DNA of 64,000 bases, taken from the NCBI GenBank assembly GCA_027257055.1, contig JAPVLO010000278.1, forward strand, positions 4,340,001 through 4,404,000. The letters run 5' to 3'. How positions within the stretch are numbered: the first letter of the stretch is position 1; each line of letters starts with the position of its first letter. Positions 35,467 to 45,849 of this stretch are shown here, one piece after another. The translations under genes were made by a program, and so were the position numbers. Source of the stretch: Cephalopachus bancanus (lineage: Eukaryota > Chordata > Mammalia > Primates > Tarsiidae). Under the pieces are notes generated by a model. It was not told the origin of the DNA. It saw nothing but the letters and a program-made list of their open reading frames with translations, and searched no databases.

Positions 35467-36602
35467 TGTTAGATCAGGCCCGCTGGGGGTGTGAGTGTCT
35501 GGGGTGCAATCTGATGGTGCATGAAAGATGAAAGAATTGCACAGAAGTTAGATTAGAAAATATAGTTTATTTAGGAAGTAAATGAGAGAGAGAGAAAGAG
35601 GAGATTCAACTCCCCAAGGTAGGGTAGGGTGCCAAAACCAGGAAACATGGCAGACATAGCTCAAAGAGCACATGGCTACACCATAACTTAGCAAGGCAAT
35701 GGCCCAGAATGCTTGTGATTGAGTCCTTTTAACCCTTCCCCTTGATGGAGAAGGTCATTAAGGTGATTGGGTGGTGGTCTTGTCCACATCATCACAAAGA
35801 GGCAAGTAAGCGCAGGTACTGATGTCAGGTATTGGACAACAGGCAGATGGGTGGGTTAGTCACATGATTGCTGCCATGGTGGTAGGCTAGATGGGAGGAG
35901 ACAGGTGGAGGGGTTTTACCTGCAAGAGACCTGTCAGATGTTTCCAATCCACAAGCTCCTTAGCAAAAATGTGGTCTTATCATTTCTATGACTTCGGCCA
36001 GCTAAGGGGTGATCTTTGACCTTCTGCCTTTGACAAGGAACCTGAAAGTTTCTTAGAGATTATAATGCTAAACCATGAATTGAAATGTTGTGCTGGCTCA
36101 AGCCTGTAATCCCAGCACTTTGCGAGGCCAAGGCTAAAGGATTGCCTGAGCTCAGGGGTTCAAAACCATCCTGGGCAACTTGGTGAGACCTCTTCTCTAC
36201 AATAAGTCAAAAACTATAAGCCGGGCATGGTAGTGTGCACCTGTAGTTCTAGTTATATGGAAGACTGAGGTAGAAGCATCATCTGAGCCCAGCAGGTCAA
36301 GGCTGCGGTGGCCATAAGTGTGCCACTGCATTCCAGCCTGGGCAGCAGAGTGAGACTCTGACTCAAAAAAAAGAAAAAGAAAAAAAGGTAGGCTGTCCTT
36401 ATATTGCACCTGATGGAGATTTGCCGAGGGGGTGGAGTAGGCTGCCAGCTTGGCCTGCAGTAAAATGTCTGAACACTTCCAAAAACCTGCCTATTTGGAA
36501 ATTTATCTATGTCTAACCCATGCTAACTTCAAAGGGTGTCACTCTAAGCAAAAATAGCTATGCTGGGGCAAAATGTGAACTAAGTTTACTCTAGGTTTCT
36601 CA
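35467..36602 (-). mobile_element. ERV LTR, family A, with Alu insertion
   Basis: It aligns with 3352-4170 across the body and shares the end 'ctctaggtttctca'. TTTATT at 35566-35571 is the minus-strand polyadenylation signal. An Alu at 36083-36386 splits it. The low-coordinate end could instead lie near 35490. Confidence 0.65.
36083..36386 (+). mobile_element. Alu (dimer)
   Basis: Both arms with an A/AG-rich tail; the start is eroded ('gtgctggctcaagcctgta'). Sits in the family-A LTR. Confidence 0.9.
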
Positions 36603-36772
36603 GGGTCCCTCCTCTCGGACAGATTTTCATTTCTTTCAATTTTAATCCTATGGTGTATGTAGAACTGAGGTTTAGCAAGATTAAATACTTGGTCTGAGGA
36701 GAATTCTCTCCGATTCTAAGACAGATCTCTATAAAATCGAGAAGAGCAGTTTTATTTTAAATTCTGCTTTGA

Positions 36773-36850
36773 GGGCAACCCCTTCAGGCCCCCTCTCACT
36801 GTGGGAGCTTTTCTATTCTCTCAACAAATCCTGCTTTCATTAAAAAAAAT
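36773..36850 (+). mobile_element. Short polyadenylated ERV R-region retroinsertion
   Basis: Starts 'gggcaaccccttcaggcccc', ends 'caaatcctgctttcatt' plus A8. The same end, also polyadenylated, closes the element at 43775-44475 on the other strand. Flanks share 'ttctgctttga' at 36762-36772 and 36851-36861, as expected of L1-type target-primed insertion with 5' truncation. Confidence 0.6.
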
Positions 36851-36861
36851 TTCTGCTTTGA

Positions 36862-37747
36862 AAGAATATTACGAATAGACAAAGATCACCATGGATCTCA
36901 CCATCCAAACACAGCAGTGATATTCATATTTATATATTTCTCACCAGGCTCCATCTGTCTCTGCAGAGGCTGACTTTCCTCCTGCAGATTCATTGCCTCC
37001 ATGGGGCAGTGGATAACACAGTTCATTCCAGCGTGGGATGGTCCCAAACTAGCCATTGAGGGATTCTAGAGTGATGGTGGAACAAATCCAGAATGACTCT
37101 AATTTGAACTGAGGAGATAAATATAAGTAAACTAGAAAAAATAATGAGGCAAACAAGTGTCCCTTTAGAAGCAAATCAGCAAGTCATTCTTTCCTTCCAA
37201 ACTACACTATATTAAATTCTCTACTATGAGCTGTTAAAATTATATAGGCATATAATCTAGTCATATATTTACTAATTATTCAGTAGGCCAAAACCAGAGC
37301 TAAAATATAAACTTTAATTCTGATCTTTTCCTTTCCCCTCATATCATTGACCACATCAAGTCTTTTTTTTTTAAATTAGCAATTTTAAGAGATTTTCAGA
37401 AACAAGCATCTCCTGTAACACATTTTACATAAAGCAGTAGAAATTTGCAGTCTTCTCTTGTTAGTGTAGGGGCTGCCACCCCGAATATTTTCTTATGGAC
37501 TATGGGCTAAGAAGAAGAATGGGGACAGGAGGTTAGTGATGACAAAACTCCAGCCTGGCCTGAGTGTCCTCCTGCTGCTCCTCAACTGCCTGACACTCCC
37601 TGTGATTTCCTCAATTTTGTCCATTTTGAACCTGATCACCAAGTGCCCAGCACTGATGCACTTCACCTATATTCTTTGCAAGCTCACCTCCTACACATAC
37701 CGCTTGGTTGGGAGATATTGGCAGGAAAGAAAGAAGCATAAGAAATA
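36862..37747. other. Unassigned
   Basis: No named repeat. A 70-residue frame at 37536-37748 is hydrophobic at its start but runs up to the Alu and has no other support. Confidence 0.3.
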
Positions 37748-38050
37748 GGCTGGTGCTCAAGCCTGTCATCCTAGCACTTGGGGAGGCTGAGGCGAGAGGA
37801 TTGCCTCAGGGGTTTGAGACCAGCCTGGGCAACTTGGTGCAACCGCGTCTCTACAATTAAAAAAAAAAAAAAAGATTAGTCGGGCATGGCAGCACTCACC
37901 TGTTGTTCTGGCTACTTGGAAGGCTGAGGCAGAAGGATCCCCTGAGCCCAGCAGGTTGATGCGGGGGTGGCCGCGAGCATGCCACTGCCTTCCAGCCTGG
38001 GCAACGGAGTGAGACTCCAACTCAAAAAAAAAAAGAGAGAGAAAGAAAAA
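37748..38050 (+). mobile_element. Alu (dimer)
   Basis: Full dimer with an A tail followed by AG-rich sequence. The 195-residue minus frame at 37766-38353, the longest outside the L1 ORFs, crosses it and is an artefact. Confidence 0.92.
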
Positions 38051-38131
38051 AATAGACCCTGATTCAAGGAGCTTACCAAATTCAACTGGAACATGATGTA
38101 AACAATCAGAAGACCTGGCTCCTTCACTTGC

Positions 38132-38174
38132 TAACTGGGTTTCCATTGTTAAAAGAAGAAAACCTAAGACAAAT
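38132..38174 (+). repeat. 43-bp direct repeat, left flank of the ERV
   Basis: Begins 'taactgggtttccattgtta' and ends 'aacctaagacaaat'. About 38 of 43 bases match 41348-41389 just outside the other LTR. See findings. Confidence 0.75.
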
Positions 38175-38574
38175 GTGAGGTAATTTGTCTGGACATTATT
38201 CTTTTCACCTGTTTCTGCTTCTTTCTGCTTCTCTTCCAGAGAGCAACCCCTGGCCCAAGTTGATCTATGCAGGATGGATGTGCATATACCCAGTAACAAG
38301 TTGAGTCTCAGAAGCAGGTAATTAAGCAGAACTGAGAACCATGTGGACGGCATCCTTACTCACTGTGACTGTAACCACCATGTAGCAAGTTGAATAATTA
38401 ACTCACTTGACTATAAAACTGTTTGCTGTACTATCCTGAGCAGCAGATTATTTCTTCAGCAAACTGCTGCCATTGGTGCCTCCTATAAGATCTAATAAAC
38501 CAATGTCTTTCCCTGCTGGACCTCCAGGTGACTTCTTTGGAACATGCAGAGAACCTTACATGCAAGCCCTCTCA
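38174..38574 (+). repeat. 5' LTR of the ERV
   Basis: TGTGAGGT...CCCTCTCA, 401 bases. TATAAAA at 38412-38418 and AATAAA at 38494-38499 give an ordinary U3-R-U5 layout. Confidence 0.7.
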
Positions 38575-38940
38575 GATATGGAGCAATTGCGTTACAGTTA
38601 GCATGGTCAAAGCAGGAGGTTCCAGAGAAGACCCTGTTGTGGCAGCCATGGGAGAGACAGAGAGGGAAGGGATGTCTGCTGGGGGAAATCACAAGGTGGA
38701 CCACTGGTACCATGTGGTACGAAGTTGACAGCTTGTAAATAGCTGGGGGCCGCCACATAGGTACAGGGGTGTCTTGGAAATGTCAACTGGCCAGACTGCA
38801 GGGATTATTGAAAAGCAGTTGATGAGAAGGGACAATTTCAGAAGAAAAAAGAGACCTGTGCAGGTGCAGCTGCTGTGGCATGGCCTCTGCTTTGCATTCT
38901 CCAAGTGCCTTCCAAACAGGAGACAGCCACTAAGAGCTAG

Positions 38941-39378
38941 GTGGAGGAATTAAGATGGGAAAGAGATGCTCGGTTAATTCAGGCAGAAAGCAGGGACATA
39001 CTAAGTCACCGGCTAGAGCAGACTAATGACCAGCTATGCAGCTTAGCATGCCGCTGTGTGGAAGTGAAAGGAAAATGGCTGCCTATGGTCCATGTCCACA
39101 TCATGGTAGCCCACAAGGAGCGGGACCCACAAACGTGGGACCCCACGGAGAAATCAGACTCCTCCAAAAAGGAGGATGAAATAGAGGTGATAGAGAAGGT
39201 AGAAGAGCTCCCAGAGACAAGGGCGTGCCTGGTGATTATTCAAAAAATAAAGACAGAATGGGAACAGCTGGAGGACCAAGATCCAGCAGACCTGCCACCA
39301 CCCCTGCAGTGCCCTCATATTTCAGCAGAGCTGGTAGAGTTGGCAGAAAATGTAGGCAGAAGGGGAGGAAAAGCCTAG
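38941..39378 (+). pseudogene. ERV internal open frame, possibly gag-related
   Basis: A 145-codon open frame without ATG at its start (a GTG follows a stop). The product is rich in Glu/Lys with an acidic middle (KKEDEIEVIEKVEELPE) and a proline run before the end (LPPPLQCP). Position downstream of the 5' LTR suggests a gag-region remnant. No major homology motif or CCHC knuckle is visible. Sequence further downstream (39638-40021) is open in two different frames, as expected for decay. Confidence 0.35.
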
Positions 39379-40194
39379 TTGTTAAGGTTATGTCAAGGTT
39401 GTTCAGGTTATGAGATACCAGAGTCATGGCATAGTGCGATTGGGAAATTAGTTGATGAAGATGGCTTCAGTTACCAACCATCCCTCCCTGAGATGGCGTA
39501 TATGTGGAGCAGAACGCCTCACTCCTAACATGGCTCATGGCGGGGTGTAGGGCTGCTTGACCAAAGAGGTGAACATGCCCTTCTCCCTCCTCTGGAATAC
39601 CATGAAGGAGCTACAGGAAACCTGAAAGAGCAAGCCGTTGCACAATGCCAAAAACAGAGACTATCTAGAAGGAAGATGGGACGGTACAAAGAAGTCAGTG
39701 GGCAGAGTTGTAGGCAGTATGGTTGATGATGTCCAAAGAGCCAGGCCACGGGCAATTTGTACAGACAGCTTAATGCTGTTCAAAGGATTGATGCTGTGCA
39801 TGCCACAATGGCACCAACAGCAATGGCTGATAGAGACAGATCAATACTTATTGCAGGGGTGGCAACTCAATTACATGGAGCAATCCATGCTCTCAGTGAG
39901 ACCCCATGCTGGCCATCCAGCACCCCTGGACATACTGACACACTGTGGGCACCCTGAGGATGCACATGCAGATGCAAGAATCATCACTGTAAGCAAGAGC
40001 AAGCTGGGGAAACAAGAATAGCCGGTGGCTGCCTGGCCCACAGGACACAGTACCCGAAAGAATGCTCGCCTTTGGCCCTGGGGAGTTCATCTGAGCCCCA
40101 TGGGTGCTTCCTGCTGCCTCCCTGGGGAGAGGGGGCAGATCATAATCGAGGCACTCATCCTGTGGTTATGGGAAAACGGACAGATCCTGTTAAC

Positions 40195-40208
40195 TGTATT
40201 ATCATTTC
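40195..40208 (+). repeat. Target-site duplication of the TXN retrocopy
   Basis: 'tgtattatcatttc', repeated exactly at 40687-40700; it lies in ERV internal sequence, which continues on both sides. Confidence 0.95.
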
Positions 40209-40686
40209 TTTCTTTTTAAGGGCAGAATTCATATTTTATTGTCATTTAAAATCAGATGGCAGTTGGTTATACAGTCTCCATACTTCAAACATTTTGTAAA
40301 TAAAAAACTCCCCAAGTTTTAAATAGCCAATGTCTGGTTATGTTTTCAGAAAACATGATTAGATTAATTCATTAAAGATGGCTTCAAACTTTTCCTTATT
40401 AGTTTCAGAAAATCTACCCACCTTCTGTCCCTTTAAAAAACAGGAATGTTGGCATACATTTGACTTCACACTCTGAAGCAACATCCTGACAGTCATCCAC
40501 ATCCACTTCAAGAAACACCACACTGGAATACTTTTCAGGGAGGGAACAAAAGAAAGGCTTGATCATTTTGCAAGGCATCCTGAAAAGAGGCCTTGCTGTT
40601 GATCCGTTTCATCATTTTGGCTGTTTGGGTCTTGGACAGCAGCTGTAAGAATCAATGGAAATGGATCCTAAGCTCTGGACTGAGCT
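40209..40686 (-). pseudogene. TXN: Thioredoxin (TXN) processed pseudogene
   Basis: Intronless antisense copy. The coding part (about 40615 to 40359) starts after 'acccaaacagccaaa' and encodes recognisable pieces: NSKASFQDA, then after a junction the equivalents of [23 protein letters not shown] and MPTF, ending near TAA at 40361-40359. The active-site stretch with WCGPC is missing: the sequence jumps at 40571-40575 between two copies of CCTTG. Against the human gene as I remember it this is a 59-nt loss, so it also shifts the frame. A 3' UTR with AATAAA follows and ends in a degraded A-rich tail. Target duplication 'tgtattatcatttc' is exact at 40195-40208 and 40687-40700. Not functional. Confidence 0.95.
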
Positions 40687-41088
40687 TGTATTATCATTTC
40701 GATGTGGCAATTCGAGACATACTCACTGTCCTTTCATGTCATAGACAAGAGGACTCCCGGGCCTGGTAAGACATGGTCTTCCAGGCCTGAAAGCCTTCCC
40801 AAAGGGTCACGGTGTTGTCACAGGACAGGAACATTGTATGTGTTTTACCTGATAATTGGGACTTGCCTTTGCTTGATCCTCCCAAACATCTATCTTATCA
40901 CCCTTAGCCTAAGATGCCTTCTATCACTAAGTTTTTCTTTTTGGCAAAAAGTAATCATAGGTGCAGTTTGGATCCTGTGCCCTTTATTGCATGTGCCATG
41001 TTTGACTTGTGTTTCCACCTCAGGGAACTTGCGGAAGATCAATGTTACGCGAAGCATTGAATGAAAAAAGGTCACTGTGAGGGTGGAG

Positions 41089-41334
41089 TGTGAGGTGATT
41101 GTCCGGACATTGAATCTTTTCCCCTGTATTGGTTTCTTCCTGCTCCTCCCCAGGGATCATCCCCTGGTCATGGCTGGTCTCTGTGGGATATGCATATTCT
41201 CAGTAACTGCTTGCTGTACTGACTGGCCACCGTCAGTGCCTCCTGCAAGTTCTAATAAACCAACGTCTTTCCCTGCTGGACTTCCAGGTGATTTCTTTGG
41301 AATATTTAATGAACCTTACGCACAAGCCCTCTCA
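41089..41334 (+). repeat. 3' LTR of the ERV, internally deleted
   Basis: 246 bases, aligned to both ends of the 5' LTR but missing about 150 bases that contain the TATA box. The break follows 'cagtaac', after which it resumes 'tgcttgctgtactgac'. AATAAA at 41254-41259. Confidence 0.7.
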
Positions 41335-41347
41335 GATTTGTGTTATA

Positions 41348-41389
41348 TAACTGGCTTACCATTGTTAAAATAAAAAACCTAAGATAAAT
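41348..41389 (+). repeat. Direct repeat, right flank of the ERV
   Basis: 'taactggcttaccattgtta' to 'aacctaagataaat', partner of 38132-38174. Confidence 0.75.
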
Positions 41390-41407
41390 TAAATTTAACA
41401 GACTTTA

Positions 41408-41747
41408 TTTATTTTTTTTTTCATTTTAAAGATGTGAGGTACAATTCAGAGTTAGGTATACCAATGTTCATTATTGTTGATGAGGTGCTCCTCCCACTTG
41501 CCTGGCAGTTTCCCTCAACTGCCAATCCCATCCCCCCCTCCCTTGGTGGTTTCCCACCACTGCCAATCCCTTTCTTATAATATTATGATAATATTATAAG
41601 ATACATTATTATGATACAATATAATAATTGTTCAAGGTCTGCTTATGAGTGAGAACACATGGTACTCTGTTCTTTGGTTCTGTGATAGATCACTGGGTAT
41701 GATAGACTCTAAATCCATCCAAGTTGCTGTGAAGTCCTTATGTTTGT
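41408..41747 (-). mobile_element. 5'-truncated L1 (3' end)
   Basis: 17-bp exact target duplication 'aaatttaacagacttta' at 41391-41407 and 41748-41764. It carries the antisense 3' UTR ('gatgtgaggtacaattcaga') and the start of the ORF2 end, with an AT-rich expansion at 41577-41630. Confidence 0.95.
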
Positions 41748-41764
41748 AAATTTAACAGACTTTA

Positions 41765-42128
41765 AACAAAAAACGATTCGTGAATCAGGCAGCCTTCTGA
41801 ACCAGAGTAGGCTCAGAGAAACTCTAGTGAAGTGCGTGGTGGAAGAAGGTACATGGACAGAAAAAGGAAAGTGATGTACAGAACAGCCAGATTAGTTACA
41901 GCTTAGCACTTGTCGTATTCGAACCTGGTTTGAACAGTTGGTCACCTTTCGTAAAAACTCAGTGATTAGCCCAAGAGTAGGCCCTGGTCTTTTTATACAT
42001 CCAGCTAGGTTACAGTTCATCATATGAGAGGTTACAGAGACCTCCGGATCAAACCCAAAATACACAAGGGGAGAATTCTGGGCTAAACTTAATTTAATAC
42101 TATGAGCAGTTTATTAAAATTATTTTAT
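41765..42128. other. Unassigned
   Basis: No supported feature. Confidence 0.3.
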
Positions 42129-42417
42129 CTGCCAGACTCGGTGGCTCAGCCTGTAATCCCGCACCTTTGGGAGGCTGAGGTGAGTGGATTGCCTAAGCCC
42201 GCGGGTTCGAGACCCGCCTGGGCAACTTGGCGAGACCTCATCTCTACAATAAATCAAAAAATTAGCTGGGTGTGGTAGCGCATGCCTGTAGTTCCAGCTA
42301 CTTGGAAGGCTGAGGCAGAAGGATCGCCGGAGCCCAGCAGGTCGAGGCTACGGTGGCCGGGAGCAGCCACTGCACTCCAGTCTGGGCGACAGAGTGAGAC
42401 TCCAACTCAAAAAAAAA
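42129..42417 (+). mobile_element. Alu (young tarsier-type dimer)
   Basis: The cleanest copy in the window: full arms, uninterrupted A tail, consensus B box GGTTCGAGACC at 42204-42214 and an exact 12-base core of target duplication 'aaaattatttta' on both sides. Confidence 0.96.
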
Positions 42418-42429
42418 AAAATTATTTTA

Positions 42430-43747
42430 ATTATTTTTAAATGGGGCAAACAATAATAATAGTATCTATACCTGACTTAAAGGGTTGCTGCTTGGATCAA
42501 AAAGGATACATTCTTGAAAGCACTTTACACATGGGATGTGATACTCAGAAAAGTATGATTAATATGCACATAAGATGTAAACACAACTCCAAACAGCACC
42601 TCTCAGGTTTTTATTACTTTACAAGTTTGGGTTTCCAAGATAATCCTTTGAGAGACAAGTTCCTTGCAAGATGTGATGCATGTACCTCAGGTAAGCTGCT
42701 GCTAGGTGCACAGTCCCACCTGAAAAGTAGTTGACATTTTGACACAGTACTCTTGATGTGACATTTTGGCCTGATCACAAAACAAGTTGTTCTTTTTAAT
42801 GACCAAACAATGAGTGAAATACATGTAATTATCCCATCCCAGCACCTTGTTTTATTCTTCCCCTCACTATGTCACTGACTTTCTGGGTCAGAAATCAAGG
42901 CTAAAAGAAGCATCCAGAATGGATGGCAGGTGGGAAATGAGTTGAGATAAAGGCCTCATGTATTCAGTCAAGTATTGATGCAGTGATAGAAAACCCAACT
43001 CAAACCTGGTTTAACTTAAAAAGAAGCTTAGAGGTACACTGGCTGCAGTTACAGCTAGCTTTAGAGTGTAAGTGATATCCCTGGGACACTGACTCTCTCC
43101 GTAGATCACTCTGCTCTTCCCCACAGTAGCTCTATCCTTGGGTTCAACGTATGGGCAGGATGGCCACCAGGAGCTTCAGGCCTGCATCCTGTCAAGTTTA
43201 AATTCAGCAGAAAATGATCTGACTTTTTCTCAATAATTTAAATCAACTCCTGCATATCACTGAGCCCTATTGGATCACATTTATACCCTTGCACAAAACG
43301 CTCTGTAGCCAAGGGTATAAAATACTTGGATTGGCCAGGCCTGAGTCAGACCCATCCCTGAAACTTGAAAAGGGATCATCACCATCTGAAACACAGGGAC
43401 TGAGAGAATGGGTGGAGTGATTCCATATAAGAAAGTCAAGATATTGTGACCAGAAGAAGTAATTACTTATAAGGTCATCAAGACCAATAAATATCCATTA
43501 CTGATTCAGATAGAGGGCAAAGAGTTGGAAATGAATGATCAGAAGCTATTTGTCAGACAAGCTACAAGTACAAGGACTCACATACTTACGAGTTTTACTT
43601 ACCTCAGAAAGGGCCAGCATTTACACAAAATAACTGCTCATTGTCTATGAATTAATCTGCTCATATCTCAAATTTTTATATTTCTCGAGTAAGGATAAAA
43701 TGCATGTCCTTTCTGTTAATAAATAGACTTAACTTCATAAGGATACA
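42430..43747. other. Unassigned; 42960-43450 looks like an old interspersed repeat
   Basis: No gene. 42960-43450 ('ggcaggatggccaccaggag', 'ggattggccaggcctgagtc') recalls a medium-reiterated mammalian repeat that I cannot name. The 97-residue frame at 42441-42734 has no domain. Confidence 0.35.
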
Positions 43748-43751
43748 CATA

Positions 43752-43774
<23 letters not shown>
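43748..43774. repeat. (AT)n microsatellite
   Basis: 27 bases of alternating A and T directly next to the poly(T) of the following element; probably grown from its tail. Confidence 0.95.
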
Positions 43775-43791
<17 letters not shown>

Positions 43792-44475
43792 GCGAAAGCA
43801 GGATTTATTAAGAGGACAGAAAAGCTCCCACAATGGGAGGGGATCTGAGGGGGTTGCCCTTACTCATATTTTTATTTTGAAAGCAAGAAATTAAACTTTA
43901 CCAAGGATACGGATTTTTCCGGTTAGCCTAGGCTTTGAGAGGGTCAGCTCAGTGGGTCGGCTAGCTGAGCCCCAGAGAGTTTCAGCTTGTTGGACTGGCA
44001 AGCCAAGCCCCACTGAGAGTGTTGCTGATTCAGATGACTGGCAAGCCTAGCCCCAGAAGTGTCTCAGCTTTGGAGTCTCACCTTCTGCTGGGAGCTCCAG
44101 GCTCTGGGGTACCTGGTTCTTCAGCTCTGATAGCCTTCTGCAACTTTTCATGGATCTTCTGCAGCAATTCGGGTCAGGGTTCTTGTCTTGCACCTAGGAG
44201 GAATGAGGGACACAGAAGGCCAGAAAGTGAGAAAGCAGGATTTATTGAGAGACCAGAAAACCTCCCAACACGGAAGGGGAACCAAGTGGGTTGCTGATTT
44301 GGAACTGGGACCTGGTGGTTATATAGCCCTAAGATCTAGCTGATTGGCTAGCACTAGCTATGAGCTGATTGGTTGGCACCAGCTGTGCTGATTGGTTAGT
44401 ACTAAGAACCAATCAGCTGGAGGCAGGGGCTTAATAGTGAGCTGCCTGGTCGACATTTAGCAGTGAGCTGATTGA
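43774..44475 (-). mobile_element. LTR-derived composite with poly(A) tail
   Basis: Read on the minus strand: a U3 with repeated CCAATCAGC boxes (44335-44410), TATATAA (44325-44319), a first AATAAATCCTGC (44246-44235), a U5-like part, about 320 bases of other sequence, then a second 'gggcaaccccctcagatccc' R-like region with AATAAA at 43809-43804, and an A18 tail at 43791-43774. The layout resembles HERV9/LTR12-type LTRs. A poly(A) tail is not expected for a proviral integration and suggests a reverse-transcribed mRNA. Confidence 0.6.
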
Positions 44476-44559
44476 AAATATTTTATTAGTAGTAATTTTT
44501 TGTTAGTGAAAAACATGAAGGTATGTCATACATGAAAACTTCAGTAATTGAACACTTTT

Positions 44560-44775
44560 TTTTTGAGTCAGAGTCTCACTCTTTCACCTATGCTGGAGTG
44601 CAGTGGCACGCTCCTGGTCACCACAGCCTCAACCTGCTGGCCTTCCAAGTATCTGGAATTGTAGGCATGTGCCACCATGCCCAGCTAATTTTTTGATTTA
44701 TTGTAGAGATGAGGTCTAGTCAAGGTGCCCCTGCTGGTCTCAAACCCGCGGGCTCAGGCAATCCTCTCACCTTGG
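44560..44775 (-). mobile_element. Alu, 5'-truncated
   Basis: Exact 13-bp duplication 'attgaacactttt' at 44547-44559 and 44776-44788. The right arm and part of the left arm are present; the first 60 or so bases are missing, and a small internal deletion lies near 44640. Confidence 0.95.
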
Positions 44776-44788
44776 ATTGAACACTTTT

Positions 44789-45849
44789 AAAAGCTGTTTA
44801 CATGTTTTACTGATTTGTTCAAAACTTGTCCAACAATGTGTTTGAGTAGACATCTGAGCCTATTTGTTGAAAATACAATAATACGAAGTTTGTGAGAACA
44901 ACTGATAGACATGGAGCACACACAAGACAAGGCAAAGCCAAGACCAAAACTTAACCACTTTGACCAGTGACAGCACAAAGAGCCGCTTTTAAATTCAGCT
45001 TATTGCTTATGTAAACAGCAAAAGAAAGGGTACCCAAAAGCGTTAGCTTCCTGTGGTCCTCATCCTACACACTAAAAAATGACCCTGAAATCAAAGAGGC
45101 CAGATGATTGCGGTATGAATTGTGAGACACCCCCACCCCCACCCCCACCAGCTCAGGAGCCCATTGTAGACTGCATTTAAGTGGTTTTATAGTCTGCACT
45201 CTATTCTGAGGGAGAGGGGGGCAGAAGGTCTCAAACATCAACAGAAACTGGGAGGAGATAAGAACGTCCTCCATGACACCTCCCAGAAGGAGATAGCCTC
45301 ATAGCACCTCCTCACAAGCCCTTGTCCTCAGGTGTGCTCTAGGATGACTAGGTGACCTACCAAGGCTCACATTAGCCAAAATTTAAGCCTTTGCCTGTAT
45401 GGCCTATGTGTCTACATGCAAGGTAATCAGGACACCATGGCGAGTCATTCCTCAACAGTAATAATCAGGAACAATGGGAAAACTGATAGAATCTCAATAC
45501 AAATCTTTGCAATTTGGTAGATGGGAATGAAAAATATGTTCTATGATTTTTTTGTGTGTGTATGGCTGCAGCCAATTATCCACTTCTTCATTTGGATCTA
45601 AATATCTTTGTGTGAAAGTTTCTTTTTATATGACTGCCATTAAAATAAAAATCTTAGAATCAGATTTTTTAAATGACTGTTATGAAAGGTTAAATCAGAT
45701 TTTCAAAAATATATATATCCAACAACATTTCTTTCATTAAAATATTATCATTTTAGTCAAGATATAAAGTTTTGGCATAATTAATAAGTAAAAATATAAA
45801 TTGTCTAACCTCACATGCAAAATAATTTCAAATCATTATGTAAATACTT
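44789..45849. other. Unassigned
   Basis: No gene. It includes a C-rich tract at 45130-45149. Confidence 0.3.

Larger units (their letters stand above)
38174..41340 (+). mobile_element. Endogenous retrovirus remnant with two LTRs
   Basis: Two related LTRs (38174-38574 and 41089-41334) in the same orientation enclose about 2.5 kb. The internal sequence has no legible protease, polymerase or envelope motif, and only one 145-codon open frame. A TXN retropseudogene (40209-40686) is inserted antisense. LTR 3' parts differ at about 14% of positions by eye, so it is an old insertion. Class cannot be set from what I see. Confidence 0.7.

Noticed and set aside
37766..38353. 195-residue open frame on the minus strand
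   Set aside because: It runs through the antisense Alu at 37748-38050 and its poly(T); such frames are common in Alu antisense strands and encode no known domain.
40209..40686. A functional thioredoxin-like gene
   Set aside because: No introns, A-rich tail, target duplication, loss of the catalytic motif and a frame change show a retropseudogene.
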